Positions 23,601 through 35,184 of a stretch of 64,000 nt of DNA are shown here, piece by piece. The notes under the pieces were generated by a model. The model saw only the letters and a program-made list of their open reading frames with translations, was not told the DNA's origin and searched no databases. Origin of the DNA: Castanea sativa (Eukaryota > Streptophyta > Magnoliopsida > Fagales > Fagaceae). Location: NCBI RefSeq assembly GCF_040712315.1, contig NC_134024.1, positions 186,001-250,000 on the forward strand, given 5' to 3'. Numbering within the stretch: the first letter of the stretch is position 1; every line of letters begins with the position of its first letter. The position numbers were made by a program, and so were the translations under genes.

Positions 23601-26419
23601 AATTGTCAAGCAATTAGAGGGGTTCTTGATGAATTCTTTACAAATGACCTTGTCATTTTTATTAGCTGTTTTTTACTTTTTCTTTTCCCCTGTTGTAAAA
23701 GACATGGTTTTGTTGTGTAGCCTCTATGGCATCTGCTTTTAGTTGAATCTCCTTTTTTGGGTTCAATATTTTGTTTAAGCTCACAGCATGTCATTTGATG
23801 TAAACAAACCGATCCTTTTAACTATATCTTTAAATGGTTTTTATGGAAGAAAATATAAATTCACAACTTTTTTTTTTCCACTAAAGCTGACGTGGCAAGT
23901 TATTATTGTTTGACAATAATTGAAGTTAATGACTTACATGAAAATCAATAATAAATTATTACCTCAACGAATTGTGAAAAATATTGTGTCCATAACATTT
24001 TCAAAAAACTTACATGTGATTACTTCAATAGCAAACTAGTTTAAAGACTCAAATAACATTAGTTGACCTTTAAATTGTGTGGAAAATGTTCTATGTTGAA
24101 AACTAATGTTGATTATATATATAGTTTAATTATTTCAAGTGGGGATCAAAATTTTGAGTCTTAAGTTTCCTCATAAAATAACCAAATGTCGAATTACAAG
24201 GTCCTTGACGAATTAATATTAATTTGATAGGATAGCAAGATTGAAAAAAAGAAAAAAGAAAAAGCCCCCAACTTCCATAGTTTTGCTCAAAAATTCACAC
24301 CTCATTTTCTCGTAGACATTAGCTTAAAAGCTACTACACGAGAGAAATGTGAGAAAGTTAAATGAAAGTATTTGTTGAAGGCCATTTAATAACAGTACCC
24401 TCAATAGAAATTCATCCTATGAAAATCACTATAATTGGATGTAACTTCTTGACCGTCAAGGACTAGATACCCCATAAAATAAAGATCCTGACACCAGTAT
24501 CATTATGAAACAATATAAATGGATATGTCACTCAAATAAGTTTTAAAATCATTACAACTGAAACCACATACAAATTTGTTAAAGCATACTTCGATTTGAA
24601 AAATATAATACAAGGGAAAAGCACTGTGAGGCTGACTAAATGCAGGTTGGTATCCAATAGTAGTGGCCTCAATTTATTAATTTCATCCTCTGAAATCGTC
24701 TCTTCCCTATTTAACATCCACTACACTAGTCTGAAGTATAAAGTATAAACAGAACATGAGCATCGTCTTCTACAAATATGTTTTTGATTTCTAATATGTG
24801 AAAACTAGAGTCGGTACTTGGTACAGAACAATTAGTAATTCACTGGTGTGAAAATATATGTGAAAATTAGAGTTGGTACAGAATAATTAATAATTTACTC
24901 ATGTGTGAAATTGGAGTTGCTTCTTGCCTGCTTTTAGAAGGTGGCAGTAATGATCTAAGAAGTTTAAGCATGGTATAGGAGGAAGTGTCATTCAATCTCT
25001 AGGTTTTGCATGTCAAAAATTTATTGGACAGAATTTGTGGGAATAAACACGAAATTCTTAGATATGTGAAATGCAAAATATAGAAAAAAAAAAAATAAGT
25101 GTCAATAAAAACAATCCCACGAGACAATATTTATATGGTTTGACAATTTGCTTACGTTCATAGAATTACAGTGATTTTATTATTCACAGAAAAAAAAAAT
25201 ACAAGATGCCATAGAATAGTCCTAATATGAAAAAATTGTTTTTATATCCTCCACAGGATTTACAATTGGCCAAAAAAAGGGGTCAACAAATCTTTGAATA
25301 GTGTATTAAAGTTAAGCTTGATAATGTTTGTCTTATTATGCTCCGATTTGTCTTATTATACTCTGATTTTAGCCCATTAGGCTCAAATCCAGTTCACTTT
25401 ACTTATTGTGTACTCCTATTGCTTGTACAACACTCTCTCATGCCTTAATATAGACCCCTATTGTACCATTACAGATACACATAAATACAAAGATTATTCT
25501 TGTCTTCATTCTTTAGGAATACGTTTTCCTGACAAAGAATCATTTTCAGATTAAATGATTTGTTCTCTTCTGTTTGGTTGTGATCCTAAAATGGGCCTAA
25601 AAATATTTTTTGCTATTTAGTTAAAATAGTTAATATTTCATGTATTCTGTATAATAATATAAACGATAACTCTCATTTCCAATAAATATCATTAAAAAAA
25701 TCCACCTTTAAAAAAAAACACACATTTACTAGTTCAACGTAAAAAAATAATAAATCATATGCTTCCAATAAACAAAGAATTCGAACTTGGTTTCAAAACA
25801 TGCAACAAATGTATTCATGGTTTGGTCCAAGTGGTACAAGATAAACAATCTACCAGTAGATATCAAAGATTAGAGGAAAAGACGAAAGAATCAAACAAGA
25901 AAGAAGAAGCTGCATCAGAGTTTAGAAGTTGAAGTTGCTACATAAACGGCTGTAGTTTAAGAAACTCTTATAGTTGCTGCTAGCCTGCTACATGTCGTAA
26001 AACTTAACAAGTGAAAGTCTGATGTAATCATGTGCCAGTCACGTGGTGTTAAATGTACAGGTAGTATAGCAGTGATTGGTTAGCTTTTAAGTTAGTCAGT
26101 TAGTCAGTTTTTACTGTAGCTAATTTCCCGCTTAGTTTGAGATTTTTTATTTTGTTGATAATCTTGTATAAATACAGAGTTGTAATCATATGGTTAATTA
26201 ATTCAGAAATACAGATATTTTTACAAATCTCTTTCCTCTCAATTTCTGTTAGCAGAGTAAAAGAACCCCCAAAAAAAAAAAAGTTGAAGTAATAGTTCAA
26301 CATGCTTCAATATCCAAAATAGCCAATATCAATTATCAATGTTCAACCATAGTACATATACATCATTCCTAATAATATGTATTAGTTCAGATCCTTGTAC
26401 AAATTTAAACTATTACAAT
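23601..26419. other. AT-rich spacer with possible LTR remnants
   Basis: Apart from the MATE relic there is no gene. Around 25100-25200 (ggtttgacaatttgcttacg) and 25860-26260 (ttgtataaatacagagttgt, then a poly-A-like end) the sequence resembles parts of LTRs, without internal domains or clear borders. Confidence 0.35.
24335..24400 (-). pseudogene. Tiny MATE gene relic (end of exon 5 and intron start)
   Basis: The sequence acgagagaaatgtgagaaag and the following bases closely match 13780-13840, the exon 5/intron 5 border of the MATE pseudogene, with the splice site changed from acctgaaag to aaatgaaag. Surrounding exons are not recognisable. It suggests an older local duplicate of the MATE gene. 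Confidence 0.5.
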
Positions 26420-27372
26420 CTAGTTTCCATCTCCACCATTTTTGTTAAAAAAGCTCTCTAACCACAATGTTCGAAGTCTAGTGTTTTTGACCATGAATGC
26501 CCTTCCTAACCTTTCATTAATTACCAAATAGTCAAAAGCTGATGCAAGCATAAGTTTGTCAAACCTTTCTATTTTCATAACTTCTTCGTAAAGCTCATTC
26601 ACATCCAGTTGATATTTTTTGAGTTTTTTTACCGCTAACTTAATCTTTCCAAGTCGTTTGGAAAACTTATCATTATTATCATCTTGGTTGACTTTAGCAC
26701 AACTCCTTTTTCTATGAGACCTTGCTTGCGAGAAAGCTGCATTTGAAGAACCAACTTGCTTCCCTTTTGATGCCTTCTCAAAATCAATAGTGTCCAAATC
26801 ATGGGACTCCAAGTCACCAATCCTTTTTTCTGAAACCATATCACCAGAAGACTTAGCAGAACTCCATGTTACAATGCCTTTACCAAAAAGCAAAGCCATC
26901 TCATCATACATTTCAATTTTTTTATTCAAATACTGGTCATGATCAGGATGTGCCTGTTAAAAAAAACATAAGTAGTTAGGAAGAGATCAATCACTAATAT
27001 AACACCTACATAATAATGAAAATAAGCTTCATACCGTTACTTCTTCATCATACACTTTTTTTTCACAAGTAATCATTTTCAAATCATCATCCCATCCAAA
27101 GCAATTTTTTCTGTCACGAAGTTGTGTGATGATACTCCAAATGCTTTTGATAGTTTGAAGACAATTTTCCACATGATCAGGTTGACATTCAACCCCAAAT
27201 TTCTCACTAATTGCTTGGGCTGCTCTAGCAAATGATCCAGGCATAAATGTATTGGATGGCTTATTTCCTTCTGTAGCCTCATTAGCAAGTATCTCAAGTA
27301 AAAAACGTTGCATTTGATTTGACCGCCTAAATTGCTCACTTATACTTTCCTTATCCTCATCCTTTATTTTGC
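26420..27372 (-). CDS. Myb/SANT-like domain protein (L10-interacting MYB type), perhaps partial
   Basis: Two exons on the minus strand: about 27035-27372 and 26420-26953, joined by GT-AG in phase 0 (EEVT|AHPDHDQYLNKKIEMYDEMA). The first exon carries a Myb/SANT-like (Myb_DNA-bind_3) domain: RFLLEILANEATEGNKPSNTF, AAQAISEKFGVECQPDHVEN and FGWDDDLKMITC. The second holds a basic Lys/Arg/Ser linker (RSHRKRSCAKV) and a helical C-terminus ending FMVKNTRLRTLWLESFF. This family occurs as plant nuclear DNA-binding-like proteins, often related to PIF/Harbinger accessory proteins. The domain's usual Trp at the start (FRWT) reads FRRS here. A start codon is unclear: the in-frame Met at 27439 gives an odd hydrophobic leader, so an upstream exon may be missing. 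No stops break the exons. Confidence 0.65.
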
Positions 27373-28320
27373 CTATTGCTACAGTTACAAGAACAAGAAG
27401 AGTAATCAAAATTGAGCACACAAACACAAAAAATGACACGTAAAAACTCTATTTCATGTCCACTAAAAAATTTTATTATCAAAATGAAAGTTCAAATGTG
27501 CTTTATGCAATCAATCATGAAAAATCAAGACATAACAGTCTTTAATCATGGAAGTGATAGAAAGTCAAATTACATAGCCAACTCTAAGAAAATTTATTCA
27601 TTCTCCATAGCATTCTAATCTCCGCACATGTTGGCATATCTCAGTGTTTAATTATCCATTTTCTATTTTCTTCCTAAACTTCACTTTGTGATTATTGGAC
27701 TATAATTTGGAAATTTCAATTTATATATCAGAGTTTACATATTCCATAATTGAGCATATGGGGTCGACCCTCATTATGTGATTTTAAATGACAACATACT
27801 AGGACTACATCTACTTGTGTTTCAAATAACCAATATGGATCTGCATCCAATACACAAACTTTTCGTCAAAACCTCTGTCAGTGGTGATTGCCAAGGAAAA
27901 ATGACATAGTCTAAATATCTCTATTTCATTTTCAAAAGGATCATGACTAAACTCTTTCAAATGGTATTTATCACAATGACAAAGGAAGAGAATTCCTTTT
28001 TTATTTCTATAATTTTACAGTAAATAGAACAGCATTACTCGTAAATACTGATTATTTACAATTATTTAAACAATCACTTTTATATGGATTTTTCTCCACA
28101 ACTCATAGAGAGTTGTGGAAAATTTTGGGGCGTGGTATCCTAAAGCTTTCTCAATTGTAAACAAAGTAAGATAGTGCTGTAAATGAGAAAACACTATAAT
28201 AATTAAAGAGTTGACGTGAACTTCAATGGAGGCCTCAATTCCAGCTTAAACAATCATTCCCTAAATTATTAACAAGGCAGCCAACAATTAATTTAAATTC
28301 TTCAAATGCCCCATTGAATT
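27373..28320. other. AT-rich spacer upstream of the Myb/SANT-like gene
   Basis: It may hold the promoter and a first exon of that gene, but no convincing ATG exon is seen. Confidence 0.35.
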
Positions 28321-28478
28321 TAGCCCAATTTAACAAGATCAAGCTAAACCATCTCCCCAATTCCCAAACAACTTCTTGATAACTACCAATTTACAAACTT
28401 TAGCCCAATTTAACAAAATCAAGCTAAACCATCTCCAAGATTCCCAAACAAATTCTTAATAACTACCAATTTGCAAAA
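28321..28478. repeat. 80-bp tandem duplication
   Basis: 28321-28400 and 28401-28478 both start tagcccaatttaacaa and share most bases, with scattered differences, so it is an old duplication. Confidence 0.75.
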
Positions 28479-29824
28479 TAAGGTGCCTTACATCCCCAAC
28501 TCATTCAAACCGCCCAAGATATCAAGAAGTTCAAATAAGTTTTATGGTTTTTATAGCTATTCCCAAAACTGTTCTACAAGTTTTAGCAAAAATCCCAAAT
28601 TTAGTGTATATAATCCAACTTCAATAAATCCAATGAACACAAAACTTAAAATTAATGGGCCTGATATCAAATTACATATTTTCACCATTAAATATGGTCC
28701 TCAAAACAGATTTTATAATCCTCAAAGACTTCCTTTTCAAAATCACAAATTCTCAACACAACCAGCACTTTTTTTTAAATACTATCATTAATATCAGACT
28801 TTAGCCCTTAATATCCACCTTTAATAATTGAAAACCAATGTTGCATTGTTACTAAGATTTATCAAAGACCCCATGATGTAGGACAACCTAGGCTTCTCAC
28901 CTAGATTAATCCCATTGTTGACCTTAGGCTTCAACACCTACGGTTATTTGGATTCACCACCAAACGTAATGCACACTTTGCAGGAATAATCACTGAATGA
29001 TATATAATAATAGTCTGAATACAAAAGAAATCATTAGAAGCTTTATATATAGCTTCCAAGAATCACAATGATAAAGATAAACTCTCCTAATCTGATAATC
29101 CTAAACAATTTCAAATACTAATCTAATGCTAATGATAAACAACTAATCCTAACCGAACTCAAATACTAATCCAAGCTAAACAAATAACTACATTACAATC
29201 TGAAATTATCCACTGAAAATATATAATGAAATATTAAAATAACTTCTGGTTATGCTTTTGCATCACCCCAATTTGAGAAAACCTTTTGAAACAAATGAAA
29301 CTCTATTATTGATTTTATAGACCAGCCTTAATTCTTTGTAATCAAAGTCTCAAACTTCCAAATATAGTTACTATTTTGATGGTAGAATTCAAGGGAAACT
29401 CTATTTCAGAAAAAGATATTCAAGGGAAACTAACATCATACCATGAACATAATTACCAAACACTAAACATATGGAGATTATTCGGCTAGTTAGAAAACTT
29501 CAAAATCAAGTGGGTCTTGTTTTGGTAAGCTAATGGTTTTTGGTTTATTTAGAAAAAATTAATAAAAAGATGTTCCATTGTTAAGTAAAGAAAGGTTTGT
29601 TATTCAGAATACTTAACAAAAATATATTTATCATCAGAAAAATTCATATTTTTATTAATGGTTGTTGAGATTTGATTTTATTAATAACTTTTTTATTGTC
29701 AGATTATCACCAGAAAAAAAAAAAAAAAAAACTTATTAATAACTACCATAATAATTAAATTTTATATTAAAAATAAAAAAATAAAACAGGGAAATATATC
29801 ATATTTTTCTTATGAAAAAAAGAT
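28479..29824. other. AT-rich spacer, no gene seen
   Basis: The ORF near 28471-28791 is rich in Asn/Pro/Lys and shows no domain. 28870-28960 (gtaggacaacctaggcttct) may be an old LTR piece. Confidence 0.35.
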
Positions 29825-30120
29825 TAAAATATTATTTTAGTCCCTAAACTTTAAAAAGCTCTTTTTCATCCTTAAACTTTGTACAAAGCTTTTTCAATAG
29901 TTTAGAGACAAAAATGGGGATAGAAAGAGAACTTTTTTCAATAATTTAAGGATGAAAAAATATATATTTTAAAGTTGAAGGACATAAATAAAACATTTTC
30001 AACAGTTTAGAGATGAAAAAACAAACTTTTCAACAGTTTAGGGATGAAAAAAGAACTTCTTAAAATTTAGAAATGAAAAACAAACTTTTGGTTAAGTTTA
30101 GGGGTCAAAATAGTATTTTA
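29825..30120. mobile_element. Fold-back MITE with repeated arms
   Basis: It starts taaaatattattttagtccc and ends with the inverse (aggggtcaaaatagtatttta). The interior repeats the unit gtttagggatgaaaaa several times. The design resembles the element at 8857-9252 but the sequence differs. No coding capacity. Confidence 0.7.
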
Positions 30121-30382
30121 CCAAAAAAAGAAAAAAAAAGAAAAAGAGAAACTTAGTAAAAATTTTAGATATGTTTTTAAAGATTTTGATGGTTGTTACT
30201 CATTTCTAAAAACTAAAATAAACACAAGATATGTTTAAAATATACCTAAATATTAATTAATTAATGTCTTCCCATAGTGCCACGTCCTAATTTTTCAAGA
30301 ATTCTCATGTCATGTTTGTGTCTATGCTTCTTTGGTGATAACATGGTGGGGAGTGAAGGCGGCATTGGCTATGTGTGTGTGT

Positions 30383-30687
30383 GGACATGATTCTTGTGTT
30401 TTAAATGACGTCTCTAAATTAGGAGGATTTAAAATTATTAAAAATAATTAGTATTACCCATAATGCTTTTCTATTTATTGTAAATTTGTAAGTAAATATT
30501 ATCTTGGTGCTCTGGTTATAGAAATAAAAAAAAAAGGAATTATCTTCCTTTATCATAGTGGTAATACCATTTAAAAGAGTTTAGTCCTGATCCTCAGGAA
30601 AATGAAATAGAAATATTTTGTCTATGTCACATTGCAAACTACCACTATGTATGGACATGATTCTTGTGTTTTAAATGATGTCTCTAG
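30383..30687. repeat. Direct repeat pair, 270 bp apart
   Basis: ggacatgattcttgtgtttt is found at 30383 and 30653, both followed by aaatga(c/t)gtctcta. The right copy is cut by the TIR element that begins at 30690. Confidence 0.7.
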
Positions 30688-30689
30688 GA

Positions 30690-31640
30690 GAGCATCAGCA
30701 TCAGCTGTTGCAAAGCTATGCCATTTTAACACATCGAAATGCCTACTTTATTATTTTAGCACATCATTTTATAATACGCCCTACATCAAGTGTTCTATTT
30801 TTCATTCAACACATTAAAAGAATATATACAATACATTAAAATAACATTTAAAAAAAAACCTCCTGCAATTTATTAAAAAAAAAAAACCAACAGTACCTAC
30901 CACCCCACAAACCACCACCACCTACAGCCCAGCACCACCCACACCTCACCCCACCAGATCAGAACCCACCACCGCCACAACCACAACCCACCACAATCAC
31001 AAACTCACCACTAGCAACCACCGGCCAAAATCAACCAACCATGAACCACCACCGACCACCTCAACCACAACCACCAAAGTCAACCCATAACCACCACAAT
31101 CCACCAAAACCAAATCAACCCAAACGGCAAAAAAAAAAAAAAAAAAAAAAAAAAAAGAAGCTACAAAAAAGAGGGAAGAGAGAGCGACGGTGGCTTCAGC
31201 AACGGTGATGGCTCTAGCCTGGGTTCAGATTGTTGGTTGTGCTACAAAGCATCAAATTTTTCAAACCATGGCTGAGATTGGCTTCAATAAGAAAATCTCT
31301 AATAAGGCTAGGTTTCGTCAGAGAGGGAGGAAGAAAGGGCAAGCAGGGAGAGGGAGAGCAGGGACGAGAGAGAGAGAGAGGGAGAGAGAGCTGGGCAGAG
31401 AAAACGAGAAAGAGGGAAGAGAGAGAAGAAAGAATAAATCAGAGAAAAGAAAGGGAGGCCCACCAGGTGAATAAAAGAATAATAAAAATTATATCATTTG
31501 TGAACAGTAGGCTTTCAAATATGAGATTGTACAGTTCACCTATGCCATATATTTTAGCATTTAGAACATCTCATGTGAGATGTTTGTTGGTGTGCCAAAC
31601 GCCAAATATTTGACATTTGACACACCTGATGTTAGTGCTC
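30690..31640. mobile_element. Non-autonomous TIR element (GAGCATC...GTGCTC), about 950 bp
   Basis: It starts GAGCATCAGCATCAG and ends ACCTGATGTTAGTGCTC. It contains CCA/ACC-rich sequence (30890-31110), a poly-A run, then a GA-rich tract (31150-31470). The right 100 bp matches 9674-9800 in inverse orientation. No transposase; ORFs over the GA tract are artefacts. No clear target duplication. Confidence 0.6.
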
Positions 31641-32647
31641 TTAGGGGGATTTAGTCTAAAACTCACTATAGCAAGTTGTGACAAATGGTGTGGTCCTAGA
31701 ATAACTGGTTTATAGTTTGGTTAGAAGTATCTCTAGTTTGAGTTGGACTTTGATACTTTGACCTTATTTTGGTTAGGCTCTAGTTAAGCTCGTTTGAGAA
31801 ATTCAAGGGAAATTCTTGACTTGGGTGCAGTAGCAAGGTAAATAAATACTTAATGAGATTTTTTATGAGATTTTTAGAAAAAAGAATATAATCTTTTATT
31901 TTATGCAAGCATATTTTTGGGTTAACACATTTGGAACATTGTTCATGAAGCTATTCTTTTCCTAAAATTAAAGTACCGTGTGTATCATCAACCTTGTTAT
32001 TTGATTTTTTTAAGGAAACTGCATTACACTAAAAGTTGCATATGGTGAAATACATGATTTGTTAGCTTGGAACATATGAGCATCTTTGATTTATTCCTTT
32101 GCCAATGGGTTTTAGAGAGAAGTTATCTTCAATTTGTTTTGGCCCATGAGTTTGCTTGGAATCAAGCAAAAAAATGAAAGAGAAAAGATTGGATTGTGCT
32201 TGCCTACAAAAAAACCAACAATACACACAAATCCACACAATCTCCTCACTTAATTCCCTAACATTCTTGTCAAGACTTGTGTTACCCATGAGTGTTCTTA
32301 GTCTAAGCTTTTACTAGTTATTAGGCTTCATGTAACTAATGATGACGTAAACCAAAAAATAAATTTCTTTAGACTACTAGTGTTTAACTAATGTGACAGA
32401 ATCTAAGTTTAATTTACAAGAATTCAAAAGTAGAGGGTGATCTGGATTGCGTGCGATAGACAATTTTACCAGGTTGCCTCTAATAGTATTTGTCAACCTG
32501 AGGAAAATGTTAGCTACATTTACACAAAATCCTATTATGACTAGTCACAGTTTAGATTCCTTGTATCTGTTTATAAATACCAGATATACCTGGTACATGC
32601 CTACGCAACACCTATACATTCCAAATTTACAACCAAAAAAAAAAAAT
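31641..32647. other. Spacer downstream of the intact TNL
   Basis: It probably includes the TNL 3' UTR (below 32648). No other gene is seen. Confidence 0.4.
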
Positions 32648-35149
32648 CTAGACAATATAGAAAATTAAGTAAAATAAAATAAGACTTGTACAAGAAGGAT
32701 GTGTGAGATATTCATTACCTCTTTCAATACCCTCAGAAGTATTGACGGGGCTACTGCTGCATTGTGCAATTGTTAGGTTGAAGTCTTCCACGTCTTGCTC
32801 ATATATCAAACGAACTGCAGATTTAATCACCTCCACTCTTGGGCTATTGGTGTCAAATACAACCTTAATCTGATTGCATTGATAATTCCGACCTGTACTT
32901 AGCCAATCATCACGAGACAAGTACAATAGAAAAAGGTGACCCACACTATACTCAAAGGATGTCTCCCCAATTAAAACTTCAAAAATATAGTGAGGGCCAT
33001 GAGGCATATCACCAAGAGCTATCACATGACCTTTAAGACTATATCTTTCAGTCGAATAGCAACAACAATTTATTCTGAAAAAAGCGCACAAAGCAAATCC
33101 CATCCACCTGCTATTACACCAATTAAGTGGCAGCTCTATGCTTATTGAATTCCCAAACCTTTGATGGGTTAACCATGGTGGAACTTCAAACCCAGGAATA
33201 ATTATGTGGAATGCAGCTCCAGATCTATCTTTTCTTTTGTTAGAAGTTTTATATCCAGTTTTTGGATACATGAGTCCCTGTACCAGGAAAATAAAAAAAT
33301 ATATATATTAAAAAAATAACAATCTGAGAGAGATAGAGAGAGGACAGATTACCTGTAGGTAACGTTTCAGTATTGCAAATGCGAGACCATCACTGCCCTC
33401 ATAATACTCAAGTAACTTTAAGCAATTAAAAAATGCAACAGATGGTTGCAACAAATTGCCCACACTGAGCAGTGCTGGTGATGGTTCTAGGGAAGAACAA
33501 CCTTTAGCATTTATATATCTCAAATTTGATGGAAACTCTGGCAATGAGTTAAGTAGAATGCAGTTGCCCAAATTTAGAGCTTCCAATTTCTGAAGTTGAC
33601 TGATGCTTGAGGGTAGGGCAAAGACAAGCTTGTTTGTAGATAGTGACAAAGATTTTAATGAGTGAACGCAGAAAAAACTATCAAGCTTTGACTTAAAAAT
33701 TTGCTTCTCACATCCACGACATATCAAGAAACTAATGGAAGAGGGAACTTCTCTAATAGCAGTTCCAGTCAAATCAAGTTCCTTCAAACATTTAATTTTC
33801 CCCAAGTTCTCTGGCAGGCAGGCAAGTTTTGAGCATCCCAAAAGAATGAGTTTTTCAAGATGTCTTAAACCATCCATGTTGCTAGGAAGATTGATAAGAG
33901 ATCGGCAAAATTCCAAATTTAAAAATTTAAGCCTACTGAGTTGTCCAATAGATGGGCCAATGTCAACCAAATTTATGCAACCTCTAAGACATAGTGTCTC
34001 AAGTCTGGGAACCCCTGTGAAGTCAGGTGTCCTAATAAGGTTTTTGGATAGTTGAAGATCAATGAGTTTTAACCTGTTTAAATACTGTTCAACCAAAAAA
34101 AAGATAATTAGCTTCCACTAATCTATTTTAATAACATATATATCATTTTAAGTTTAAAACAATTCTATTAATGAAAAAATAAAGCTCAAATGCAAAGTGA
34201 GTGTATTGAAATTACTCCTAAAGAAAAGATAAATAATATATAATAGAAAGACAAAAGAACAAAATTACCTTTACATCTTTCCACAAATATTCAATTTTGC
34301 TAAACCACATTTTAAGTACAACAAGCTCTTTTGGTTGAAAATTGGATGGCAAACAATTTGCAGAATACCCATGCCATTCAAGAAATCTTAAGTCATTAGA
34401 AAGATGATTGACGCCATTTAGGATGCGCACATTATCGATTATAAGCAATCTGAGATTACACATCTTTGAAAAAGCTTCAGGACAGGCTTCAAGGTTCCTG
34501 CAGGCTTCATCCCCTCCAAATGAGTCTAGGACTATGGCTTCAATTGCTTTTGTTGCCTAAGAATCAAAAACAAAGATCAGTGAATTGCACAACAAAAGAT
34601 AAAAATACTAGAATTATTCAGTTTTTTCGAGTGTCAGAGAAGACACTAATATTTATACTTAAGTTTTCCCCCAAATATAACCTCCTCTTAACCATTGGTA
34701 GAACCAAGAAGGTTGAGGGTGAGAAATTGCCCCATTTACAACTTCAAAATTAACAATAGCAAATAGAAAAAATACTATAATCAAGAAACCTAATATTAAC
34801 TATTAGATCATAACAGAACATCATTTGTTAAAGTTTTCTCTATAAAATCCTGTTTAATTTTTATATTAAGAGTGTTATTTTCTTTTGAGAATCATACATT
34901 CCAAATAGAAAGGATGCAATTCTAATTTTCGAAAGATGTTTTTAAAGTTGCAATAAAAACAAATTAAATAATTATTGGAAAAAAAAACAGATGATGATAA
35001 ACATGAGGCCAATAAAGGAAGTTTGAAAAATAAAGTTTTTTTTCTAGGTAAGTGCTCATGCACTTAAGGGCTCAAAAGATGAATGATTGCTTGACTAAAT
35101 CAAGAAAGAAGAAATCAAACTTATAACAATTTTTTTCAAAATGTAAGAA

Positions 35150-35184
<35 letters not shown>

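Noticed and set aside
27373..27439. Hydrophobic N-terminus for the Myb/SANT-like gene
   Set aside because: It is not part of the family and an acceptor-like atag lies at the border; more likely intron.
31190..31613. Arg/Glu/Gly-rich ORFs
   Set aside because: Translation of the GA-rich tract inside the 30690-31640 element.
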